Positions 7,986 to 15,708 of a stretch of 43,746 nt of DNA are shown piece by piece. Origin of the DNA: Bacteroidota bacterium (GTDB lineage Bacteria > Bacteroidota > Bacteroidia > Chitinophagales > Chitinophagaceae); contig CANJRV010000016.1 in assembly GCA_947476825.1 (NCBI GenBank), forward strand, positions 1 to 43,746, written 5' to 3'. Each line of letters begins with the position of its first letter. Positions within the stretch are counted from its first letter, which is position 1. A program made the position numbers and the translations under genes. Under the pieces are notes generated by a model, which saw only the letters and a list, made by a program, of their open reading frames with translations, was not told the origin of the DNA and did no database searches.

Positions 7986-8909
7986 ATGACGCGGCTTGAA
8001 TTATATATCATTCGTTTAAAACCAATACAAGCAATTTTCCGATGGTTGAATAGTATTTATTTACCTAGTTTTGAAGGCGTTTCTTTATTTGATTCCTTAA
8101 ATTTTTTTCGGAAACAAATTTTCTCCAATAGATTTTATACAAGAGCAAGTTCGATTTCATTTTCATTTATTATGGCATTGCCGCCTTTATTGCTTTTCTT
8201 TTTTACCTTAATTCCATACTTGCCTTTGCCTGAAGATAAGATCATTAAAATGATTATGGATATGATGAAATTGTTGACACCATCGCAGCAAATGCAACAA
8301 GGAATAAGCAAAATAATTAAGGACTTTATCAACCATAAAAAAAATGTACTACTCTCCTTTTCTGTTTTATTGACTATCTATTATTCTTCCAATGGCATGA
8401 TGGCATTGATGAATTCCTTTGATAGACAATTACCTGGATTTAAAAGAAGACAGTGGTATAAACAGCGCGGCATGGCTATTTTATTGACATTCCTACTCAT
8501 CATTGCTTTATTAAGTACCTTGCTTTTTATGCTTTTTCAATCGTGGTTAGCAACTGGTTTGGGCATTGTTTTTCTAAAAAAATCCATAGCGGTAAATATC
8601 ATTGCCTACTTCGTGATCGTCAGTATGTGTTTAATCACTACCTCTTTCATTTACAAATTTGGAACAGCAACGCATACAAGGCTAAAGTTAATTAGTCCAG
8701 GTTCCATCATCGCTACCTTTTTGATTACGGTATTTACAACAGCTTTTTTTTATGCGATCAACAACTTAATTAATTATGATAAAATTTATGGCTCTATTGG
8801 AACCATCATCATCTTTTTAGTTTGGATAAATTTCATGGCGCAAATTTTACTCATCGGTTTTGAACTCAATGCAAGTATTATTGTGAATCGAAAAATGAAA
8901 GTAAAATAA
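7986..8909 (+). CDS. YihY/virulence factor BrkB family membrane protein
   Basis: This 307-residue polytopic protein has about six hydrophobic segments. Family landmarks are the early RASSISFSFIMALPPLLLFFF segment, YYSSNGMMALMNSFDR, and the later block SPGSIIATFLI...YDKIYGSIGTIIIFLVWINF, which is typical of YihY/BrkB proteins once misnamed RNase BN. Its function is unknown; transport has been suggested for the family. It lies 9 bases after mltG and 7 bases before the next gene, so it is part of the same transcript. Confidence 0.92.
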   Translation: MTRLELYIIRLKPIQAIFRWLNSIYLPSFEGVSLFDSLNFFRKQIFSNRFYTRASSISFSFIMALPPLLLFFFTLIPYLPLPEDKIIKMIMDMMKLLTPSQQMQQGISKIIKDFINHKKNVLLSFSVLLTIYYSSNGMMALMNSFDRQLPGFKRRQWYKQRGMAILLTFLLIIALLSTLLFMLFQSWLATGLGIVFLKKSIAVNIIAYFVIVSMCLITTSFIYKFGTATHTRLKLISPGSIIATFLITVFTTAFFYAINNLINYDKIYGSIGTIIIFLVWINFMAQILLIGFELNASIIVNRKMKVK

Positions 8910-8916
8910 ATTCTGG

Positions 8917-10269
8917 ATGAAAAATTCTTATTTGATTCTTTGGGGTTTCGTTTTATTCAGCCTCCTTTTTTCTTGTCATTCCAAAAATACCAATCCTACA
9001 TTTAGTGAAGACATTGCGCCATTAATGTATACACATTGCGCTTCTTGCCATCGACCAAATCAAATCGGTCATTTTAATTTATTGACGTATCAAGACATAA
9101 AAACGAATGCAAATAAAATAGTGTATGTCGTTAATCATCGTTTGATGCCACCTTGGAAAGCTGACCCCAATTATTCGCATTTTATTGGTGAAAATATTTT
9201 GACTGAGGATGAAATTAGTTTGATAAATACTTGGGTAAAATTGAACTGCCCTATTGGGGATTCATTGGATATTCCAACATTGCCAAACTTGCCGCCAGGC
9301 TCCATGTTAGGCATTCCTGACTTACATATACCGGTCAAAACAATTGCAATTGAAAGCAATTACAATGATCGATTTTTATTGGTGAAAGTTCCTTATGAAT
9401 TACCGCAAGATACTTTTATTCGTGCTGTGGAATTCATGCCCGGCAATAGCAATGTGGTACATCATGTAAATGGCGATATGGTGCGTTTTGATTTTGATAA
9501 AAAGAAAAATGTATATGATGGAGATTTAGTCAGCGATATGAAATTGGATAGCACCATTAAATTGGCTTATCAAAAAATTGGGATATTACAAGACGATGGC
9601 TCCTACCCGATTTTAGCGAAGTCTGTTGTCAATTATTTACCTGGTGTAATCGCGCAACAATATCCGGATGGAATTGGTGGGTGGAAGGCAAATAAAAAAA
9701 ACGCTTTCTTACTTGCAGACTTACATTATGGACCTTCCTCAGAAAAGGTTTGGGACAGTTCTTATATCAATATTTTTTATGCAAAGGAAATTCCGAAACG
9801 CCCGTTACAAGAATTTCAAATGGGAACTTTAGGGGTTTCTCCAATTGTTCCTGCGCTCATTATTCCACCAAATAAAATATCGAAATACACAACAGATTTT
9901 ATGGTGCCAAATGACATTTCCATCATGACTATTAATCCGCATATGCATTTATTGGGTAAAAGTTTTTTGGCTTACGCCTTGACGCCGCAACAAGATACGA
10001 TCCGTTTAATTCATATTCCGCAATGGGATTTTAATTGGCAAAATTTCTATACGTTTCCGAAGATGGTAAAAATTCCGAAAGGAAGTAATATACACGTAGA
10101 AGGCTTATTCGACAATACTTCCAGCAATATTTACAATCCCAATAATCCACCTAAAGAGGTAAGAGATAATTTAGGTAGTATGCGAACAACAGATGAAATG
10201 TTTCAATTCATCATCACCTATTTACCTTATCAAGAAGGTGATGAGAATATTTCTTTGGAAAGAAAGTGA
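8917..10269 (+). CDS. Cytochrome c / copper type II monooxygenase-like lipoprotein
   Basis: A lipoprotein signal ends at Cys20 (LLFSC). A small cytochrome c domain follows, with heme motif CASCH at 41-45 and a possible Met axial ligand in RLMPPW. The rest resembles the two-domain fold of ascorbate-dependent copper type II monooxygenases (PHM/DBH). It shows a His-His pair (182-183, VVHHVNGD), His270 (ADLHYG), an HMH pair (342 and 344) and Met428 (TTDEMF). These match the CuH (three His) and CuM (two His, one Met) ligand sets. It should act outside the inner membrane, with the heme perhaps feeding electrons to copper. The substrate is unknown. It is the last gene of the ACMSD-mltG-yihY run, starting 7 bases after yihY. 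Confidence 0.8.
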   Translation: MKNSYLILWGFVLFSLLFSCHSKNTNPTFSEDIAPLMYTHCASCHRPNQIGHFNLLTYQDIKTNANKIVYVVNHRLMPPWKADPNYSHFIGENILTEDEISLINTWVKLNCPIGDSLDIPTLPNLPPGSMLGIPDLHIPVKTIAIESNYNDRFLLVKVPYELPQDTFIRAVEFMPGNSNVVHHVNGDMVRFDFDKKKNVYDGDLVSDMKLDSTIKLAYQKIGILQDDGSYPILAKSVVNYLPGVIAQQYPDGIGGWKANKKNAFLLADLHYGPSSEKVWDSSYINIFYAKEIPKRPLQEFQMGTLGVSPIVPALIIPPNKISKYTTDFMVPNDISIMTINPHMHLLGKSFLAYALTPQQDTIRLIHIPQWDFNWQNFYTFPKMVKIPKGSNIHVEGLFDNTSSNIYNPNNPPKEVRDNLGSMRTTDEMFQFIITYLPYQEGDENISLERK

Positions 10270-10273
10270 TTTT

Positions 10274-10831
10274 TTAGTCATCATCTTTCCCTTTTTCATA
10301 TCCTTCATAATAGTAAGATTGTTCAATGCCTTTAAAGATAATTTCTCGGTTATTTACTTCATCTGTTAAATGACCAATAAGTAAGGTGCGTAGCTCCAAA
10401 TCGTTGATAGGACTTCTTTCCATTGCTTGCAGATAAAGTTCTTTGCTTACAAATTGCCAATTCACTAATTTTTTGAGTTTTGATTTTAGAACCATGTCCA
10501 ACCATATTCTCATTGCTCTCCCATTGCCTTCCATAAACGGATGCGCAATATTCATTTCCACATATTTAGAAATAATTTCTTCAAAAGTGTTTTCTGGCAT
10601 TTGCTCTACTTTGACCAAAATCTCGTTCAAATACAGAGCTGTTGCAAAACGGAAACCACCTTTCGAGATATTGTTCGTACGTATTCTACCGGCAAATTCA
10701 TATAGTCCACCAAACAAATAAATATGTATTTGTTGTAATCCTTTGGTAGTGCCTATTTCCATATTGTCAATATCACCAGTTTCGAATAAACGGTAAGCAT
10801 TATCTAAACTTTTTTTATCTATGTTTTTCAT
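10274..10831 (-). CDS. Class III Fic family protein (predicted AMP-transferase)
   Basis: The Fic motif HPFMEGNGR is at residues 97-105, and the flap/target-binding segment ([18 protein letters not shown]) precedes it. At the C-terminus, SYYYEG (Ser172, Glu176) fits the inhibitory helix [S/T]xxxE[G/N] of single-domain class III Fic enzymes. The spacing from His97 to Glu176 equals that from His107 to Glu186 in Neisseria NmFic, and the sequence as a whole looks very close to that protein (from memory). Such enzymes transfer AMP from ATP to targets such as GyrB and are kept off by oligomerisation and the inhibitory helix. No separate antitoxin gene is adjacent, as expected for class III. It converges on the cytochrome gene with a 4-base gap. 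Confidence 0.93.
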   Translation of the reverse strand: MKNIDKKSLDNAYRLFETGDIDNMEIGTTKGLQQIHIYLFGGLYEFAGRIRTNNISKGGFRFATALYLNEILVKVEQMPENTFEEIISKYVEMNIAHPFMEGNGRAMRIWLDMVLKSKLKKLVNWQFVSKELYLQAMERSPINDLELRTLLIGHLTDEVNNREIIFKGIEQSYYYEGYEKGKDDD

Positions 10832-11008
10832 TTAATCCAAATGGTGTTTACAATTTTTCGACATCTTGACTGAAAGTTTCTAATGCAAAATAGTACGGCT
10901 AAATTTAAGTCATTATTCTAGACTTAAAATAGAAAAATGTAAAAAAATATTAAATTCAATTGGCTAAACAAGGAATGCAACGAAAGGAATAGCCTTTAGG
11001 TGCATTGC

Positions 11009-11090
11009 ATTGCGGCAACGATAGAAAGGAAAGCTCGTATTTAGCTGCTTTGAGCGAAAACGGCTTGGAGTGATAGCGTGTCCGCCGCCC
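11009..11090 (+). repeat. Dispersed repeat element, copy B
   Basis: This stretch starts ATTGCGGCAACGAT and ends GCCGCCC, like copies at 296-374 and 40143-40223. Its middle has diverged and the internal 10-bp hairpin is not preserved. It lies between the fic gene and recN. Confidence 0.65.
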
Positions 11091-11103
11091 ATGGTGTAGC
11101 ATT

Positions 11104-11176
11104 ATTTTTTTTTCAAAAAATACGCTACAGGATATCACCTTAAGCATCAATTTTTTTTTCAAAAATTACGCTACAG
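11104..11176. repeat. Two direct copies of a T-tract/ACGCTACAG unit
   Basis: A 26-28-base unit made of a run of nine or so Ts, CAAAAA(A)T and TACGCTACAG ends at 11130 and again at 11176, an offset of 46 bases. The rest of the 467-base gap between fic and recN holds no recognisable gene. Confidence 0.6.
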
Positions 11177-11286
11177 TAAACTCTCATAATACATTTAGTT
11201 TTGCCACTTTATTCAGGATTTTACATAAATGATTTATTTGCCAAATTAAATCTTAAACTGATTTCCTAAATCTAGGATCTTCCAAC

Positions 11287-11294
11287 TATATTTG
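11287..11294 (+). promoter_or_regulatory. Bacteroidota -7 element (TATATTTG) for recN
   Basis: TATATTTG matches TAnnTTTG exactly and lies 4 bases before the GTG and 7 before the TTG start candidates of recN, implying a very short or absent 5' leader. No -33 box was seen. Confidence 0.5.
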
Positions 11295-11298
11295 CGTT

Positions 11299-12954
11299 GT
11301 GTTGAAACATTTAACGATAAAGAACTATGCTATCATTGAAGAAATTAATATTGATTTCAACAAGGGGCTTACTATTATTACGGGGGAAACGGGTGCTGGG
11401 AAATCCATTTTAATGGGTGCTTTATCTTTAGTTTTGGGAGAACGTGCAGATTTAAAAATGATTGTGAACCCAAATGAAAAATGCATTACCGAAGGGGTAT
11501 TCGACATTTCTAATAACCATCAAGCCAAATTATTTTTATTGGAAAATGAATTAGAAGATGATGCTGAATTGATTATTCGACGAGAAATAAATTCAAGTGG
11601 CAAGTCTAGAGTTTTTGTCAATGATTCACCAACTTCTTTATCCGTTGTTGCGCAGCTTAGTCATTACTTAATTGATTTGCATAGACAATTTGATACGGTA
11701 GAATTACAAAATTCATTCATTCAGTTAAATATTCTGGATGCCATTAGCAATCATCCAAATTTATTAGCTACTTATCAAGTGCTTTTTAAAGAACTTAAAA
11801 CTACGGTAGAAGAATATGAAGAAATAATTGCCAATAATAAATTGATCAAACAAGAATTGGACTATAATCAATTTTTATATTCTGAATTAGAAGCATTCCA
11901 ATTACAAGAAGATGAACTGGAAAATATAGAGACGGAATTGACTGTTTTAAACAACAGTGAATCATTAAAAGTAACTCTGCAGAATGCGCTGATGTTATTG
12001 AGTGAAAGTGATAGGCCTATAGTTTCACAACTTAAACAAATCATACAATCGCTTGAACCATTTTCGTCGATGATTCCGTATATGCGCGAAATGATTAATC
12101 GATTACAATGCAGTTTGATAGAATTAAAGGATTTAAGTATTGAATGTAATGAGCATTATCATAACACAAATTATGATATAGAAAAAATTAATGCACTGAC
12201 TGAAAAGCTAAATGAAGGTAATCGTTTATTGAAAAAACACCATGTGAATTCAACACAAGGATTACTTGATATTAAGTCGAATTTATTGCAAAAAATAAAT
12301 CAAGCTGCTCATGCTGATGAAGCAGAGATTCATTTGAAAAATAGTATTGATGCACAACTCGTCAAATTGGAAGAGGTTGCCTATATTCTCACGCAAAATA
12401 GAACCAGCCAAATTCCAATTATTGAAAGGACAGTCAATGAGTTATTGCAAAAAGTAGGTATGCCAAATGCATTGATGCGAATTGAACATAATCAAATTGA
12501 ATTTTCATTGTATGGAAAAGATAAAATTGAATTTCAATTGGATGCCAACAAAACTGGTAAATATCAACCGATGTCCAAAGTCGCATCTGGAGGGGAATTG
12601 AGCCGTTTGATGTTATGCATAAAGTCGATGCTAGCTTCCACAACCCTATTGCCTACTTTGGTATTTGATGAAATTGATACAGGAATTTCTGGAGAGTCGG
12701 CAAAACAAGTTGGGAAAATTATGAAGCAATTGGCTACGCATCACCAACTCATTTGTATCACGCATCTCCCACAAATTGCGAGTAGAGGCGACCAACATTT
12801 ATATATTTACAAAAAGGAAAATAGAACAGGCACTTTATCAACCTATGTAAAACCGTTAAACCAAGAAGAACGAGTAGAAGTTTTGGCGGAGATGTTGAGC
12901 GGTAAAGATTCTACGCAGCAAGTGAAAGAAATGGTGAAGGAAATGATGTTGTGA
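11299..12954 (+). CDS. recN: DNA repair protein RecN
   Basis: This 551-residue SMC-like ATPase has Walker A GETGAGKS at about 29-36, a long coiled-coil middle, the ABC signature ASGGELSRLMLCIKS and Walker B TLVFDEIDTGISG, all typical of RecN. RecN is recruited to double-strand breaks and holds DNA ends for recombination repair. Length matches the family. There is no ATG: the start is GTG at 11299 or, equally likely, TTG at 11302 (giving MKHLTIKNYAI). It is preceded by a -7 box only 4 bases upstream. A repeat array begins exactly at its stop codon. Confidence 0.95.
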   Translation: MLKHLTIKNYAIIEEINIDFNKGLTIITGETGAGKSILMGALSLVLGERADLKMIVNPNEKCITEGVFDISNNHQAKLFLLENELEDDAELIIRREINSSGKSRVFVNDSPTSLSVVAQLSHYLIDLHRQFDTVELQNSFIQLNILDAISNHPNLLATYQVLFKELKTTVEEYEEIIANNKLIKQELDYNQFLYSELEAFQLQEDELENIETELTVLNNSESLKVTLQNALMLLSESDRPIVSQLKQIIQSLEPFSSMIPYMREMINRLQCSLIELKDLSIECNEHYHNTNYDIEKINALTEKLNEGNRLLKKHHVNSTQGLLDIKSNLLQKINQAAHADEAEIHLKNSIDAQLVKLEEVAYILTQNRTSQIPIIERTVNELLQKVGMPNALMRIEHNQIEFSLYGKDKIEFQLDANKTGKYQPMSKVASGGELSRLMLCIKSMLASTTLLPTLVFDEIDTGISGESAKQVGKIMKQLATHHQLICITHLPQIASRGDQHLYIYKKENRTGTLSTYVKPLNQEERVEVLAEMLSGKDSTQQVKEMVKEMML

Positions 12955-13040
12955 GGATTTGAGGATTTGAAAATTCTAAAAGTCAAATTCCAAAGGCGGA
13001 ATTCAAATCCCCCAAAAAAAATAAATTCCAAATTTCAAAT
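12952..13040. repeat. AT-rich TTTGA / TTCCAAA repeat starting at the recN stop
   Basis: The array opens as TGAGGATTTGAGGATTTGA at the stop codon and then runs into AAATTCCAAAGGCGGAATTC and further TTCCAAA units. The same AATTCCAAAGGC words occur at 37511-37643 and 38047-38165. The remaining bases up to 13214 hold nothing recognisable. Confidence 0.65.
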
Positions 13041-13214
13041 ACTATTATATTTTCAATTCACTACTTACATCACTTCCTATTCTTCTAATGTCCCTATCGG
13101 TTGTGAGTCACAAACTGAAATGTTTGAAGAGTTGTATGTCAATTCAACTATTAGTACTCAGAAATATTATAGGTATTAATTGTATTTCAACATTCCAAAA
13201 ACTATTTTCACGGA

Positions 13215-13907
13215 ATGAAAAAATGTTTACTTTTACTACTAGTTGGTTTACTTTATCCGTCTCTCGCAAATTGTCAATTCGTATTTGGTTTTGAATCTCG
13301 TTTGCTAAGCGCTGGACACCAGAATGGTACTAGCTTTGGCTTCGGAATTTTAGCGGAGCACAATATTGGAAAAGCGGCAAGTATTGGTATCGCCTTGCAA
13401 AAAGATGCAAAATTTCATGATTCCCGTGAACAAGATTATACGTCGAAGATAAGTTCCCAATTCAATGTTACGGAACAAGCACGAACTGAATTTAAAAAGA
13501 AAAGCCTTTGTTTGACAGTTAAAGTATATCCCATACGCTTATTAAAAATCCAGCTAAGTGAAGAAGGTTATGAAGAACTCAAAATGCCATTAAGAGGCTT
13601 TTATTTTGGACTATCCTTTTTATACGCCCCATCCACCTACAGAATTATTCCTACAACCTTAAATCCAGATGATTATCATATAGATGCCAAATACTATGAC
13701 AACAATATCAATAAGGTAAACTTCGCTGGATTTCAATTGAATTATGGCGTGGAAATACTACTAAAGGAAAGGTATATTCTGGATATCAATGGAGGTGGAA
13801 TTGGATTATTTGGCAATCCTAGTCCAATACCTACCTCTTCTTCCTTACCAGGTTATACATTTGTAGGATTGCGTTTCAAATATTGTTTGCTTCCGAAATC
13901 AGATTAA
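13215..13907 (+). CDS. Probable outer-membrane beta-barrel protein (uncharacterised)
   Basis: A 230-residue protein with a Sec signal peptide (MKKCLLLLLVGLLYPSLANC, cleavage near residue 20). The mature part has alternating hydrophobic strands separated by charged turns, for example GFYFGLSFLYAPSTY, FAGFQLNYGVEILL and YTFVGLRFKYCLL. These resemble the small barrel or PorT-like proteins of Bacteroidota, but no defining motif was found. A Cys at signal position 20 raises the alternative of a lipoprotein, though no clear lipobox precedes it. It stands alone between recN and the convergent GNAT gene. Confidence 0.72.
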   Translation: MKKCLLLLLVGLLYPSLANCQFVFGFESRLLSAGHQNGTSFGFGILAEHNIGKAASIGIALQKDAKFHDSREQDYTSKISSQFNVTEQARTEFKKKSLCLTVKVYPIRLLKIQLSEEGYEELKMPLRGFYFGLSFLYAPSTYRIIPTTLNPDDYHIDAKYYDNNINKVNFAGFQLNYGVEILLKERYILDINGGGIGLFGNPSPIPTSSSLPGYTFVGLRFKYCLLPKSD

Positions 13908-14012
13908 GTATCCAAGTTCTTGTCAGTATTTTTTCTATCATTTAGTAACATAAATCAAAATATTTCAGAAGTTTCTGATAATACATCCATCAATAAAATG
14001 AAAATTACAAAC

Positions 14013-14048
14013 TCTAATATCTAACTACTAAATACTAATTACTAACTA
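14013..14048. repeat. Degenerate TAACTACT repeat abutting the GNAT stop
   Basis: On the minus strand the sequence reads TAGTTAGTAATTAGTATTTAGTAGTTAG from the stop codon at 14046-14048 onward. It is built from the same TTAGTAT words as the array at 5528-5611. Confidence 0.55.
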
Positions 14049-14594
14049 CTTTCTTCTAAAATGCTCCTCTCTTAGCAACCCAAAAATAATTGAGTCGCCA
14101 AATTCATTTTCATGAAAAAAATGTTTGCGCAAAACACCTTCTTGTGTGAAATTAAATTTCAGAATTAATTGTAAAGAAGCTGCATTGTTTGGTGAAATAC
14201 AAGCTTCTATTCTGTTTAGTTTCATGGTATTAAAACCATAATCAATAATGGCTTGAAGTGCTTCTGTCATCAGCCCTTTGCGTTTATATTCTTCTAGTTT
14301 AAGTACGTAACCCATTTCAGAACGAGCATGCAATGCAAACCAATTATGAAAACCACAGCCACCAATAATTTGATTCGTTTCCTTATCTATCATCTGAAAG
14401 TAAATAATAGAAATACGATAAGTAGTATAACCTTTTTCCTGCTTTTCTTTTTCGATTAAAAATTCTTCTTCTGTTCGTAAACCAAGAATATTTTTTATTT
14501 CTTCTTTCGAATAGTTTTCAAAAATAGTATCAAAATCTGCAGGCGTTAATTTGCGTAAAAAAAGGCGGTCTGTTTCTATTATTTCAAAATCCAT
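14046..14594 (-). CDS. GNAT family N-acetyltransferase (RimJ/RimL-like)
   Basis: This 182-residue protein begins IETDRLFLRKLTPADFD, the usual start of RimJ/RimL-type acetyltransferases. It has the acetyl-CoA-binding region GYVLKLEEYKRKGLMTEALQAIIDYGF and the following LNRIEACISPNNAASLQLILKFNFTQEG motif. Such enzymes transfer acetyl groups to protein N-termini, ribosomal proteins, or small amines and antibiotics; the substrate is not evident here. It converges on the gene at 13215. No close upstream partner is seen in the 94-base gap. Confidence 0.9.
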   Translation of the reverse strand: MDFEIIETDRLFLRKLTPADFDTIFENYSKEEIKNILGLRTEEEFLIEKEKQEKGYTTYRISIIYFQMIDKETNQIIGGCGFHNWFALHARSEMGYVLKLEEYKRKGLMTEALQAIIDYGFNTMKLNRIEACISPNNAASLQLILKFNFTQEGVLRKHFFHENEFGDSIIFGLLREEHFRRK

Positions 14595-14688
14595 AAAGAG
14601 TAAATTGAAGGTGAGAATTAAAGTGTGCCATAGAGCTGAATGAAATACATGGCAAATAAATTAGGCTTGGGTAAAATTAGTTTCAACT

Positions 14689-14964
14689 TTATTTATTAGC
14701 TGGGATGGACATTACCGTTTCATAAAATATTCGAATGTCAGTGGGTAGGCTAGTTACATCATATTGAATAGAAGGTAAAATATCCGTCAATGCATTAATT
14801 CGTCCTTCTAAGTTTAAGAATTTATTGACAACTACAATTTTTCGATCTTCTAAAATGCAATATCCACTGTGAAAATTTCCTTTTTCAAAACGAATGGAAT
14901 AACCCATTTCGTCGTATAGTTCTTCCATTTTTTTTAATGTTGCCGGTGTATTCTTTATACTCAT
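14689..14964 (-). CDS. Small conserved hypothetical protein
   Basis: A 91-residue cytosolic protein, MSIKNTPATLKKMEELYDEM..., with a short helical start and a strand-rich middle (YSIRFEKGNFHSGYCILEDRKIVVVNKFL), ending in a helix. It resembles small proteins widespread in Bacteroidota without known function. The frame extends to 14988, but the ATG at 14964 gives a more natural N-terminus. It is divergent from the barrel gene at 15000, and both start regions share a 36-base gap. Confidence 0.7.
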   Translation of the reverse strand: MSIKNTPATLKKMEELYDEMGYSIRFEKGNFHSGYCILEDRKIVVVNKFLNLEGRINALTDILPSIQYDVTSLPTDIRIFYETVMSIPANK

Positions 14965-14971
14965 ATATTTG
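14940..14971 (+). promoter_or_regulatory. Bacteroidota-type promoter (TTG ... TATATTTG)
   Basis: TATATTTG at 14964-14971 fits the -7 consensus. A GTTG at 14939-14942 sits 21 bases upstream, where the -33 element is expected. The ATG of the barrel gene is 28 bases downstream. The promoter overlaps the 5' end of the divergent small gene. Confidence 0.55.
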
Positions 14972-14999
14972 CCTTGAAATAAAACCAAAATGTAATTAA

Positions 15000-15668
15000 A
15001 TGGCTAAAGTAATTAAAAAGAGATGGATGTTGATTTTTCTATCTTTTATTTTATGCACAACAAATGTGAAGGCACAATATGGCAATACGGATCGAGTATT
15101 TTGGGGTGGCTTAGTTGGCGGCGGAAATTTTACTCAAGTAGATGGCGATAATTTTGCAGGATACCATAAAGCCGGCTGGAATGCAGGTGTAATCGTGTAT
15201 GCAAGCATTGGACATCCTGCTGCGTTAAGTATGGAACTATTATATGCGCAGAAAGGCAGCAGAGCTGGGCAAAATCAAGTGCCAAAAATGGCTAATGATC
15301 AAAGTACCATTATTACGGATTATAAAATCAAATTGAATTACGCTGAAGTGCCTATTTTGCTGAATTATTTTGACCAAAAGAAAAGCAACTTCGGTGCTGG
15401 ATTTTCATATGGACAACTTTTTTCTAGTAAAGAAATTTACACAGATGATCAAGGCAATAAATACACACAAGACGCAAAATTGTTTCCATTCAAAAAGTTT
15501 GATGTCAATTTTATTTTGAATGCTAACGCGCATATTTGGAAAGGTTTTTTATTCAATTTAAGATTTCAATATTCTGTCTTATCGGTTAGAAATGCGCATA
15601 ATTATTTAACCGGACGAGCGCAACAATTCAACAATATTTGGTGTACGCGAATCATGTATATTTTTTAA
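15000..15668 (+). CDS. Outer-membrane beta-barrel protein (PorT-like family)
   Basis: A 222-residue protein with a signal peptide (cleavage near NVKAQ at residue 26). The mature barrel has Gly- and aromatic-rich strands: FWGGLVGGGNFTQVDGDNF, GWNAGVIVYASI, ALSMELLYAQKGS, LNYAEVPILLNYF. It ends with a terminal Phe (MYIF), the usual C-terminal outer-membrane insertion signal. The strand KLNYAEVPILL is typical of the 'outer membrane beta-barrel' (PorT) family of Bacteroidota. Its specific role is unknown. Confidence 0.85.
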   Translation: MAKVIKKRWMLIFLSFILCTTNVKAQYGNTDRVFWGGLVGGGNFTQVDGDNFAGYHKAGWNAGVIVYASIGHPAALSMELLYAQKGSRAGQNQVPKMANDQSTIITDYKIKLNYAEVPILLNYFDQKKSNFGAGFSYGQLFSSKEIYTDDQGNKYTQDAKLFPFKKFDVNFILNANAHIWKGFLFNLRFQYSVLSVRNAHNYLTGRAQQFNNIWCTRIMYIF

Positions 15669-15708
15669 TTTTTCACGACATTTATTTATTCCGTTGAATA
15701 GTAGAACG

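Noticed and set aside
12843-13294. Short frames around the recN 3' end and following repeat
   Set aside because: They translate the TTCCAAA repeat or overlap the start of the barrel gene in another frame, and show no protein-like composition.
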